Below, in pieces: positions 38,063-50,200 of a stretch of 64,000 bases of DNA. Where the stretch lies: positions 1,118,501 through 1,182,500 of the forward strand of contig CM038911.1 of NCBI GenBank assembly GCA_021904315.1, given 5' to 3'. Every line of letters begins with the position of its first letter. The first letter of the stretch is position 1. This DNA is from Sphagnum magellanicum. Its lineage: Eukaryota > Streptophyta > Sphagnopsida > Sphagnales > Sphagnaceae. Under the pieces are notes generated by a model. That model saw only the letters and a program-made list of their open reading frames with translations, was not told the DNA's origin and did not search any database. The translations under genes and the position numbers were made by a program.

Positions 38063-39533
38063 TGAATCTTTAAAACTTAGTTTGAAGGGGTGACAATTTA
38101 ACATAAAATCTAGGATTTGGAATGTTCAATCTTGGAAGATATATCTATCAATTTTAAATCGTAAATCATGCATAAGAAGCAAGCTATCAGGTTTTAACTA
38201 CAAACACAACTTAACATTTAGAAATACATTTGTACTTTTTTTCCTTCATCGATAGCATATGTACTTTCAAGTATAATCACCTCATAAAACCGAGGGTAAA
38301 GGGACAAAAAGTCGCCTCACACCATGCTTCAAAGTATTGCTTTGGCAAGTGCTTATATCACCCTTAAAGTAATGGAGTGTTAGCAAAATGAAGTCCCCAT
38401 ATGATGTTCATTTCTTTTTCATTCAAGTTGTACACTAAAAGGATAAGATGTATTATTTCAATAACAAAATTGCAATATCCATGATGATGGTAGATTAGGG
38501 TAAGCCTATAGATTAGACAAATAATATGTTTAAACAATTCAAAGAATTGGTTAGGTGGACAATAACAAAAACCAAGGTGTTGCAAGGTATAGGAAAATTT
38601 GATGTTAAGAAAGATGTTTACCATTATACATTAATCATTGAAGTGTTGATGTAGCATTTTTTCCTAGAAAAAAATCCATAGGTGTTAATCATGTCAATGA
38701 TTGCTCAACCACAAAAACCTTCAACATCTAAACTTGATGTTTTAGGGTTGAAGGAGAGGCTACAAAAGAACAAGTGTCCTTTGAGGTTATACAACAACTC
38801 TTTAAAAAACAATCCAATGTTGGAAAAATGCCAACAAGGAGGAGAACAACGAATTACAATTGAGGTTGATGAGAAGGAGAAAGAGGATGATAATCCTTTA
38901 ACCTTCAAAAGGACAAGGCACATGAAAGGATTTTTACATAACCTTTTAGTAGTCACAAGGCCATGTATATAGTTCCAAGGAAATAACAATTTCAAGCAAA
39001 AATAGAAAAACCAAGGTCACCACAACTTGTTCCAACAATGGAGTTGCATGCCAAGTGGGAAATAGATGTTCTAGGGCGAAAACATGATGTATTATACCAA
39101 AATGGATGTCACAAACACTATTTTTTCAAGAAATTAAAATTTACAATAGGCCACATGAAAATTAATTGGATTGAATATTTCATGGTTTGGATTCAGATAA
39201 TGTATTTTTTTCAATCACATGAGTTGATCAAAACTATTATATGTGACATGTGGAAACCGAAATTCAAGAAAAAATATTTTTATTGTGCTTTGGATTGAAA
39301 TATATTTAAAAGTCCATAATGGACATAAAAATGAAAAATTGGAAAAAACTATTTATGAATAATATGATTGTATTATGAATATGAAAAATAATGTGAAACC
39401 AATAATCACATTCAAGAGGCCAAAGGCATAATGAACATTTAACAATTTTCCTATCTAGACATAACTATCATTATAAAAATAAATAAATAAATAAATAAAT
39501 GAAATGTAAAAAAAATCCACATTGATATTAACC
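38063..39533. other. AT-rich DNA, no gene seen
   Basis: A plus-strand ATG frame (38682-38972, 96 codons, Lys/Glu-rich) lies here without recognisable motifs; I would not call it a gene. An (AAAT)n microsatellite is at about 39478-39501. Confidence 0.5.
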
Positions 39534-40842
39534 CACTAGAAGAAATTATGTTTTTTGCAATCAAGAAATCTATGGCTACAAGTTCTAAATGATTATATGT
39601 ATGACTTTAGTCATAAACTATTACTTTGAATCCTATGTGTAAAAAATCATAATCATATATTAGTGGGGCATGTGATTAATGGATGATGAAGTGGTAAAAA
39701 GATGGGGGATGCTAATTTTCATCACTTTTATTTCATCTATATGACATCCATGACTGATGACAAAATGACATGAATGTCTAATTGTCATTACAATGATTAA
39801 AAAATGATTACAAGTCATTTGACATGAACATAAACAACCCTACCCCCACCCCCCACCTACCTATGTACCTACCTATTTACCTACCCACCCACCCACCTAC
39901 CTACCACCTATTTACGCACCCACCCATCTACTTACTACCCAGTTACCTACCTAGCAACCCACCCACCTACCTACTTATTTATTTACCCACCCACCCACCC
40001 ACCCACCTACTTACCTACCTACTTACTATCCACTTACCTCCCTACCTACCTAGTTACCTACTTACTACCCATCCACCTACCTACCTGTTTACTTATCTAC
40101 CCACCCACCCACATTGCACACATGACCCACCTACTTACCTACCTACCTAACCACCCACCCACCCATCCACTTATTTACTTATCCATTCACCCACCTACCT
40201 ACTTTATCAATGTACCTATTTACCTATTTACCTTTTATTTCCTATTTCATGTAACCTACCCATTTCTTACTTATCATCCTATCACTTGTTAGCTAACTCA
40301 TAGTCTTGTAATGATATGAAATGAACATGTGAAATAAAAAACTTGATTGAAATTGGACACCTTTTGATGTTGTAGTCCATTAATAAGGACTTGGTTTATC
40401 ATTGTGAAGGCAAAGGGTTCAATTCATAATACTTGGAACCTATACATTCATTCCTAAAAGGCTAGGGTAAATAGGTTAGACTAAGATAGTTACATAGGTA
40501 GGTTACATAGGTTACATAAGTTTGATTAGGTAGATTAAGTTACTACCTACCTACCTGCCTTTTTCAACCTACCTAAACCTATTGCCTACCTACTTATTAA
40601 AAATCATTGTTTAATAATAATCCAATTTTTAAAATAAATTTAGGTATAAATTCAAGTAAACAAATGGTTATGTCTACCAATCATATTTTAGTCATTCATT
40701 ATATGACACTTCAACATTATATATGGCTTGTCCATTGTTATTCATCCGTTACAACTAAGGGCCTTTAATCATATAATGTTTGATATGATTACAAAATCAA
40801 TCATATATGGAGTCATAGGTTTAAGGATTTCTTCTAGTGACC
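39531..40842. mobile_element. CACTA (En/Spm-type) DNA transposon, non-autonomous
   Basis: The element 39534-40839 (1306 bp) begins CACTAGAAGAAAT and ends ATTTCTTCTAGTG, a perfect 13-bp inverted repeat. It is flanked by ACC on both sides (39531-39533 and 40840-40842), the 3-bp target duplication expected for this superfamily. There is no transposase frame; the middle is a CCTA/CCCA microsatellite block. Movement would have needed enzymes from an autonomous relative. Exact ends and duplication indicate that it is the youngest DNA transposon in the window. Confidence 0.88.
39838..40215. repeat. Compound (CCTA)n/(CCCA)n microsatellite
   Basis: Nearly 400 bp of ACCT, ACCC and ACTT tetranucleotides on the plus strand, inside the CACTA element. 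It produces a fake open frame full of Tyr, Leu, Pro and Thr. The strand asymmetry (C-rich against G-rich) is extreme for this AT-rich neighbourhood. Confidence 0.95.
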
Positions 40843-41269
40843 ATTCTAGTAAATTTATATAAGAAGAAAATAAGTTATGGACCAAGGTGATTGAACTATT
40901 TTTAAAAAAGTTACAAACTTTCAAAAATGATTATAATCAAATGTTGGAATTGTGAGAAGTTTAACAAATGGATTGAAGAAATTGTGTACTATTGTGTGGA
41001 TTTTGCATGTGATATTTTTGGTCCACCACACCATGCTTAAACACTGTCTAGGAATAAACAAATTGTAATCATCATAGCCCGAACCTATAAGGGAACCACA
41101 TGCTAAAAAAAAAGGACACAGTCTCAATTTCTAGAACTAAAAGTTTCCACCTAGACCAAAAACCCTAGTAGCACAACAATAGATAAATACACAACTTGTG
41201 TGGGCAACTCAATAAAAGGAGAGGCCATCATCATCTATGGGCTTTTATGAAAGAGGAGCCCAATTTGGA

Positions 41270-42880
41270 TCTTACAAGAGTGTTGTACCATCCAAAGATA
41301 CATATAGAGAAGGTATTCATGTATTTTAGACTCCATAGACTTCAAGATCTCTAAGTTAGGAGGTGAAGGAACATTTAAAAGTAGCTAAATTGTTTGAACA
41401 CATAGCACATTACAATAGAAACATGGAACAAATGATGGTTGAATTGTTAAGACTCAAATTTCAATAACAACATGAAAGTAAGAAGTTGGAGTTAGTTATT
41501 ATAAGTAAGTCTGCAATAGAAGAGATGGAAGCTCTAAGGCATCAATTGTAATTTTATGAGATTCAAACCAAGAAGTTGTTACATACCAAAAAACAATAAT
41601 TGAACAAGCTACAAATGGAACTCTTTTAATTGAATAAGAAGAAGCACAATGTAGAACAATAGTTAGAAGTCATGGAAAAGATTAGGACATAGAGAGACTT
41701 GTTGTGTAGCAAAATTAGGAGAAGGAAGATCAAAAGTATTAGGCTTTGAAGAAACAAACATATGAGTTTGAAACGCAATGTGCAACACTGCTACTAGACA
41801 ATAGCAAATTTGATCACACAATGGTGGAACAAGAAACTAAGATTTTGTAGCTCAAATAGGACATCCAGATGGTTTTACAATAGAAAAATGATGCATTGCT
41901 TGCAAAGGATTAGACTTAGACTTTAATCATAACATGATAATGCAAGGACTCCAACATGCTAGATGTATGTAGAAAATTATGGATAAGTTGAAATGTTTGG
42001 AGCTATATTCTTCAAGGTATAGACCTCGAAAATGTGACAATTTATTGATGTAGAACACTATCCCAAGACCAAGCATTAGTCCATAGAACTTGTAGCATCA
42101 CACATTGATGTTATGTGGAATTTGGTACAAGATATTATGTAGAAGGATGTGCAAAGTCACAAATTTAATGAACACAAAGTTAATGAAACAAGGTATTGAA
42201 GAAAGCTCATTGAGGCATATAGGGAAGTTTTTCCAAATTTTGTTTATGAATCCCTTCCTATGACCCCAAAAAACAGTTTTGCAAAATCAAACAAGGAACA
42301 ATATTAAGCAAGTCCTAATGGGGAACCACCAAAAGTGCAGTTTAAAGCACCTAAGGAGATGAAAGGCAAAGGTGGATTGAAGGATGTCCTTGCTGAGCAA
42401 AATGATGTATAGTTAACAATTCAATTTACAAAAGTGCCCATAGTAATTCAAGAACAATTGAAACCACAAGAACTAATAAGTTTAGATTTTACTGAATACA
42501 TGCTAATTCAAATTGCATCTCAATTTGTAGATTATGGTACACCCATTACAAAATGATCCAATTTTCCAAAAGATGGTGATAATGGTTATACAAAGACCAT
42601 TGAAGAAGCACAATAGTTCTTACATCAACAAATTCCATATGCTTAACCTTAGACAAAGGAGTTACCTAAAATAAATGTGGCACAATTAGTACCTCAAAAT
42701 GTTAATACTATAGCACATGAGTCTATTCATATAGTTGTTACTCAAGATGCATATCTAGCCCATTCAAAATATGATGGTACATTGGTATTTGTTTTATTTC
42801 TATTTTCAACTTCCGATTGCTTTGAATTATGTTTTCATTTCATTGCAAAAATGATTCTAGTATAGAAATAAAGTTTTCGT
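41270..42880 (+). mobile_element. Decayed protein-coding repeat with coiled-coil character
   Basis: From about 41.34 to 41.92 kb the plus strand retains a protein-like pattern rich in Leu, Glu, Lys and Gln (for example KLFEHIAHYNRNMEQMMVELL and SAIEEMEALRHQL), typical of a coiled coil. Further debris runs to about 42.88 kb. It is broken many times. I suspect a transposon-borne gene, possibly gag-like, but cannot name the family. Confidence 0.4.
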
Positions 42881-43058
42881 CATTTTGATAGATTTGATTC
42901 TCATTTTTCTATAGTTTTATTGTTGTTACATATTTTGATAGTTTTAATGACAGTATGTTAAAGAAAAAAAATACGAATAATTAGAAGAGTATAAAAAAAT
43001 TAACATTTACCACAATGGTGTTCATTTAGAAACCCATGCATAGAAGAAAAATTGTTGT

Positions 43059-43147
43059 TTATAACCAATTTGTGCAACTAAATTATGTATTTTACAAGTA
43101 AAAACTAGTTGCAAATAACTTTTTTTAGTTGAAAAAATTGGTTGTAA
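43059..43147. repeat. 24-bp inverted repeat, 41-base loop
   Basis: Arms 43059-43082 (TTATAACCAATTTGTGC...) and 43124-43147 pair at 21 of 24 bases. It may be a miniature transposon or the subterminal part of a decayed one. A (TA)n run follows at about 43156-43174. Confidence 0.75.
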
Positions 43148-43374
43148 ATGATATTTATATATATATATATATATTCTAATGATAGCTTGTTTTTATTCAC
43201 ACACATGGGGTTCCTCCATAATTGATGAATTAGAGTCCCAAATCATCCCTAAGCTTTCATCCCAAAAGGTATGAAAATGTGAAAAACTTACAAATGTTGG
43301 TAAAGTTGTTCGTGGGAATTCAACCTTATTGACCATTGCCAATGGTGGTTATGTGACCGAATAGCGGGTCACCA

Positions 43375-44452
43375 CACAATGGAGCTATGTTGTTTCTGAT
43401 TCTAATTTTTGCAACCATCACTGGTTTGGCTGCGCATTACTCTCATTTACTGCAGGAATGCATGGCGGCTACTTCTGGAGGACCAAGGAGGCTCATCGCG
43501 CGTGAGGAAGACGGCGCACAATTATGGTTAGGGGAGGTGCTGCAATTATGATTTGAAGCGGTGGAAAGCGCATGGCGACGGAGGAGCTAGCAATTCAGAG
43601 GCTAGGAGAAAAGTTTTGGGGTAGCAGATGGTGGTGGTGCGAAGGGTAGAGCTGCAGAGGAAGTGGCAAGGTTTTTGGAGAGAGCATGTTGTTGGAGAGG
43701 ACGAAAACAGATTGTGCTAGATGTTCACAGAGAGGTGTTAGATTGAGGGGTAGATCGGTTGGTTTGGAAGAAGATTGGACTGGTTACAGACTTTTTCCGT
43801 TGTGCCAGTAGCCAGCCAAGCACTTGCAATTGGCATTAGGAAGCATAGTTTGAAGGAGTAACGGAGTAAGACTAAAAACCAGAGATAGATTGAAGTTGTG
43901 TGCACGAGCTGCTAGGATCTGTGAGGAATGCTGGGAGGATAGCCCTTAGCTATCTGTACATTTGACGTTTTTGTATATATTCGCACCTTTAATGTTTGCA
44001 GTACATGAGCTTTGGGTCGAGAAGAGTGCTGTCAAGGTCTTGCTGTTGCATTTTTTTGAGGAGACAGGTCTGTGGTCTTGTTGAACATGTGTATGCCAAG
44101 AGTCACTAGTTGAAAGGACCAAGTCCTGTGAGCTGTCCGATGGGTGGCAGATCGGCAGAGATCGAAGGCAATCCGAGTCTGTACATTCTGTGAATAAAAT
44201 TCAAGTTCTGAGTTCCATGATCGGAGCGGTGAATGTTTCAAGAATGCAAACTGTGTATGTTTGAAGATCTAGGTGTGCATACAGATTGAGTCTTGAACAA
44301 AGTCTTAGAGAGAGAGAAGATCAAGGACCGTAATTCAGTTTCGGGACCTCAGAAATTTGAGCTTTGTGAGGGTCTGTGTCTTGCCAGGGTGTTCGATTAG
44401 ATTGTGCACCCTCCTTTTTGGTTACAGTTAGTCATCACGATGGATCACACAA
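43375..44452. mobile_element. Probable solo LTR with 5-bp duplication CACAA
   Basis: A GC-richer island, 43380-44447 (1068 bp), starts TGGAGCTATG and ends GGATCA, with CACAA on each side (43375-43379 and 44448-44452). It contains a TATA-like TGTATATATTC near 43971 and, about 220 bp later, AATAAA near 44193. That is the order expected for LTR promoter and polyadenylation signals. No gag or pol is joined to it. The border choice rests on the duplication, so it is less certain than the LTR at 22310. Confidence 0.5.
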
Positions 44453-46180
44453 GATTGCCTACCTAAATTTAATATATCATCCATCAAACATATAAGTATC
44501 CACAAAATGAGTTGGTATACTCTTTGGATTGACCTTTGGTGGTGTTAAGTTAGTTCACATCCAATGGAACCAATGGGGCATGTGAATCAACTAGTACAAC
44601 ATCCAACTACATTGGTTTGTTGCTCCAAGCCTTGATATATTACAATGTTATTATCATTACTAGGTTTTTTTTTAATGGCGAATTTTCGCCACCTAGTGAC
44701 AAAAAAAAAGGACTAGCAAATCCAACAAAAGGATTTTTGAGAAATTAAAAAAACAATTCACCATATCTTGAGAAAAAAAAGTTAGATTTTGCCAGATTTA
44801 AACAATGTGTTCCATTAGGTCACTAGAAATAAGTAGGATTTCAAAAAAGATCTATTAGTCCACGAGGACAATTGCCATTTATTGCTAAGTAATGCCGAGG
44901 ATCCTCACCAATACATCTACTTGAGGAATTTCAAAAAAAAAACCCCAATGGTGAAACTTTTTCCATTAAATATGCAAATGGGTGCATTTGTGTTGTTTAC
45001 AAATGTTACAAAATGCAAATTAACTCTTAAAAAAATGATGACTTGGGGTTTGAAAGGGCACATGACTAGTGTTGGCTTGTGAACGGCTCTAGTGTGGTCA
45101 TCTTAAAATGATAAAATCTATTGGCCCAATCTTATGCAAATCTAACACCCCCAAGAATGTGATATTGCTTAGTAAGGTGTGTTGAAATCTTGTAGCTTGT
45201 GTATTAAAAATAGGAACATACCCCCAAAGGTTATTTGGGTGATTCTTAAGATTGATAATCATGATTTAAAAAAAAAATCAATGATTTGATTTTGGTATAT
45301 AATCATGATTCTCAAAATTTTGAAAAATCAAATAACCAACCATAAAATCCTTGGTCCTTTATTGATTCTTTCATGAAAATCATGGGTTCTTTAAGGTTTT
45401 GAAAATAGTTAAGATTTACAAATTTTTTGTTGGATTTTTTTCAAAGAACTGGAATTGATGGTTCTTTGATTTTGAAATATTTAAAATACCAAAACTGATG
45501 GTTCTTTAAAAATTCAAATAATCACATAATACTGGAAATTACCAAACTCCATACCTAGGGCAACTTTTTTTTGCTATCTAATGGGCAAGAGGCCACCCTA
45601 AAGCAAAAGAAAAGAAAGCTTCTTCTATGAAGGTGGTATCCAGAGCTGATGTGTTTTTGGATATTCACCTTCCAACTAAGGGAATTCAGCCTCACACGTA
45701 AAAAATGCTTTAGTACATTGGACACAATACTTATGATCATAAACCTACATAATTTTAAAGCCAAAGTGAACCAATGAACTGCCTGGTGTATGTAAAACAT
45801 TCAAAAGAATGTGTATTTGGGGGGCACCTTATATTCATGAATATCCTTCTTACAAAAGAAAATATTTTCTGCACACTCCTCAAAAGTGGGAGAGAAATTA
45901 TGCCTATTCATAGGTTTTAGATCCCTCTCACTCTTAAAAAGTAGGTGTAATAACATTACTACAAATAACTAGACTGTATATGGTCAACATATATGTTGAC
46001 AATATTCCTGTGTATTTTTATATACATATAAAAATTAAAATATTTAGATTTGTAATTAGAAAATTAAAAAGAAAAAAATTAGTAAAAATAAAAATGATAT
46101 ATAAGATAATTATAAATGTAACTTAAGATTATATTTACAAGTTCAAAAACATGGCAAAAAAACATTGATGAATTGAATAT
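44453..46180. other. AT-rich DNA with one nested hairpin, no gene seen
   Basis: At 44659-44697 an outer stem ACTAGGT/ACCTAGT encloses an inner stem TGGCGAA-TT-TTCGCCA (44676-44691). Nothing else was recognised; open frames are short and without motifs. Confidence 0.5.
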
Positions 46181-47200
46181 ATTTGTAGCAACCCATTGTC
46201 AATCACTGAGCAAGAGGGTGTTTTGAGTGTGCAAAAAGCACTCCTACTTAATTAAAAATCCTAATGAATTATTCAGTGAATTAAGACTCTATTTATAATA
46301 GTGTAACCTTCCCCTCTTACATCTTGTATTTAGGTATGCTTAAGTTCATGATAGGTTAAAAGCCCATGCATGGGGAGAGATGCCCAAATATGTGAGGTCA
46401 GACTTGGCTATTGTCTCATCCTATATGCCCCTTGGTTTGGGAATGCCCCATCCTGGGGCTTTATGCTACACATCTTGATTCCACTGTTAAAGTCTGCTAA
46501 TTAAGGGCTGCACTCTATGTTTGAAAGACATCATGGCTTGTCTTAAAGTTCCACAACAGCCGGGTGAGGAAGTGACAATTTCAGAGCAATTGAGGACACT
46601 CAGCTTTCCCAACAATAATTTCATTGGGGAACCCTGAGTAGTCTCAGGAGTCTGAGGTCAGTGGGCTGCACTGTGTCATAACCCTGTTAGGTCGGACATC
46701 CACTGGAAAAATGTCCCCTCTGGCCCTGTGCACTCTGGAGCTGAGTTCATACAAATTGTCCATAATTCTCAGGGGCTTGAAATCAGCTGACAGCTAACGC
46801 ATTGCGGCTTTAGAATTTATGTTGTGGGTTGAGGATCGGATATGGTGATCTGTACACTCGGGAAAGTTTTTTGATCCGATCTTGCATGGCAAACCTTGAT
46901 AAGATCCCAACACAAAATATTGGTCCTTTTTGAGAATTTTAGAACAGATTTGTTGACTTGCAACACACCTTGGCCTCAAGTACAGGAGCCAAGTTTTTGG
47001 CCATTTTTCTTTGTGAACATGGAACCATTGAACCGCTTTCTTCTGCATGTGTGAGGGCTTCAAAGCTGGTCATTGATGGCTGTCCAGTGGGCTGGCAATG
47101 AAATTTTTTGCAGTCAACCAGTTGTCTAGCTTTTCAAAACTCTGAGTGAGTTTTTGGCAAATCATTAGCCTAACCTTTTGGGCAATGTTGAATTGGTGGA
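46181..47200. other. GC-richer island, possible old LTR or gene remnant
   Basis: From about 46.3 to 47.1 kb the sequence is clearly less AT-rich than its surroundings. It includes a TATA-like ATTTATAATAG near 46290. I searched for TG...CA borders with a 5-bp duplication and did not find a convincing pair. No domain-bearing frame was seen on either strand. Confidence 0.35.
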
Positions 47201-50200
47201 ATTGGTGGACACTTTAGACACCATTATTGTCGTTTCAATAAATTTAGTCAACTTTAGCTTGTTCAACATGATAACTTTATGAAGCCTTTAAGAATGCCCA
47301 ATAAGGTTGGAATATTCAAGAATTTTGGAACAACAACAGTTGTCATAACTTTTGCCAAATGTAAAAGTTCAACTATTAAAGGAGAATTGTTTATCCTATG
47401 GTTCCATTGTCGTCTACTCTTACATATAAGGTAGGGCTCTCACTACAATGCAACGTGAATTTTCATTATCATGTTAAAATGATGGATGCTATGTCAAAAG
47501 TATCATCATGTGATGCTTTCAAGAGTGAAATTTGGGTTATTTATCTTCAATGACATTTTGCTTGTTGGATGTCAATATAGTAACACAAACTAAAACATTT
47601 GAAACCATTGAAGTGATCTTAATGAGTTTTCAATTCGTATAAAAGGATATATATGTACACATCAATGTTTTAATATATCATGTTGAAGCATTTGGATAAA
47701 TTTGAAGTGAATCTAATGCTTATAGATTATTAAAAATCTATTTTAAGTAGCGTAACTAATGTTTTAAAACATTGTTCAAGCAATACGACTAGTTCCAATT
47801 TACTAATCCCAATTTGCCACATCAACCTTAAGTAGTCAAACAACTAAGTGGGCATAGTAGGCTTGCATTATGTCGATGTTCATAATCAATCCCTTTTTCA
47901 TATAAGTGAGACAAGAATTCATTGCAAAATAATATTATGGAAATGGACAATTCATTTTTGGGACATTCTTAGCCTTGGGCCTTGGACAACCCAAATTGTA
48001 CATGTCACATTGAAACAAATGAATATGAAACCACATCATGCATATTGAAGGTGATGAAATGAATTTCATCTTCACTTCATGATTAAAAAAAGGCTATCAA
48101 ATAAAGAACAACTACAATTTAACATTCTTGCTTTGACATTTTTTAGAAATAATCACTTAGCCTAATTTCCCAAGAAAGAAATTGGTTTAAAATTCCATTG
48201 TTGTTCAGGCTTTAAAACATAATAAAATCTTGCATCTTATTTCGCACCTGTGAGAAAATGGATTTCAAATTTTTTATTTATTGTCAAATCATGGTTCACA
48301 AAGTTTGTTATGTGAACTAATTTTTGTTGCCATTATCCAAGTCAAGAAGATAAATATGACCATGAGATGTTGTGATCACAAAACACATAGTAGAAACAAT
48401 TGCAAGTCATTTTAGACATTTCTTTGTCTCCTTTCAATGGTTTTAACTAGTGTTGGTTGAGTCACAACATTACAAAAATCATGGTCCTTTCTTCTAAAAA
48501 AATTAATAAAAAAGATCCTTATGTGATTTTTTTGCCCCCATTCCAACTTAACCAAAGTGTCATGTGGAACAAGTTGATTTTGACATGTATGCTCGTTTTG
48601 ACTAGGTGTTTTAATTGGTTAAATGAAACAACAATATTTGAATAGTAGTTTTACATATGTATTATTTTTAACTCTTAAAAATACTAAATAATTTATTTGC
48701 TTATCTACTTTATTTAGGTTACTAGGCTAGCCTAGAAGGTTAAGTTAGCTAAGCACATTCATGTAGGTTGTAAGTGTGAAGATTTGAACCCATCATCTTC
48801 ACATTAATAGTTCAAGCCTTTAACAATCCCTACAAAATGTGTTAAAAAATGTTTATATTCTTGCCTTGCAAGTTGGCCCCTCATATTCTGTTTCCACTTT
48901 ACATTTCAAAAAGATAATATGAAGCATGGTGTGAAAGCACATTAAAGTGGTGCCAAGGTTGTTGTCACATTGTACTATTTTTCAAGGGTCCCATGTTTGA
49001 ACTTCAACCATGTCATTATTATGAAAGATTTTCACAATGCTTTTGTATATTATGGTAAGTCAAAACTTAAAGAAATGAAATGCTGAACAAATTATATATT
49101 TTTATTTCATATGATGTGATGTTAGAGTATATTTGTGCTAAAAAATACGTGTCACAATGTACCAAAAAATGTAAAAGTTTGTAAACCATGTCAAAAGTTT
49201 GATAAATATCATATGACAAATGGATGTTTTTTAGGGCGATAACCATGTATGTGGTAAATTAAAATTTTGACAAATAATCATTCTCAAATGGAAGATGAAA
49301 ATATATGTGAAGTTAGCCATTTTTTAAATTTTCATTTCAAACATTTTTTTGTTGACTAATTTAAACCAAAACCTAATGCAGTCCAAAAACAAAATTGGGC
49401 TTTATTATATTACATATACCATAAATATACCAATTATTCCTTGAATTTAATCCTTAAATATGTTTTTTCAAATAATATTAAATATCATTATCTTTGTGAA
49501 AATAAAAATATCAAACCCAAACACCAAAAGTGAAATCCAAAATTAAATGCAACACATTTTGCACGTGTATATTTTATGCACATGTCATGAAATTGCCTAA
49601 ATTGGCCCCATTGTATTATGCTTTCACCCCATGTATAAACATGATAAAAGAATTTTCATCTATAAATCCAAGGCATTCTGTTTATATATGCTTCATATGT
49701 GTTTTAAATGCATGTTTGTATTTAAACAATACAAACCTATGTTAAGTAAGAAAATTACTAGGAAAAGGAATAGAAAGGCAAACTGGCAAATAATATGCAA
49801 ATCAGTAGACCTACAAACCAATTATGTGGGTAATCAATAGTAATTGATAGTTGACAAATGTTTTTGATAGTTTCAAAGGCTAAATCAACTTCGATTGAAA
49901 CAATTCATATGGTGTTGGAAGGCTCTTTCCAAGGGTTATAAAATGAATCTTTAAAATGTTCAAATTAAGTTCTTTTTGAGGAAGTTATGAGTCTTTGAAA
50001 CTTTTGACCTCTAAATAGTCAACATGACAATTAGTTATAATTGCTTAATTAAATTTAGAGATGGTGAGAGTTGAAAAGGCCATTGTAAGACAAGAAAGGG
50101 GGCATTATGGGAGGAACTAAAAGAGAGCAATCTAGGAGGAGGAGGCAATGTGATTATGTGTGGAGTTTTGAAGCATGGGAGAAAGATGAAAAGTGTGTTA

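Noticed and set aside
39824-40150. 108-codon frame rich in Tyr, Leu, Pro and Thr
   Set aside because: It is the translation of the CCTA/CCCA microsatellite and has no coding meaning.
46181-47200. Third solo LTR
   Set aside because: No TG...CA pair with matching 5-bp flanks could be found, so it is left as a composition island.
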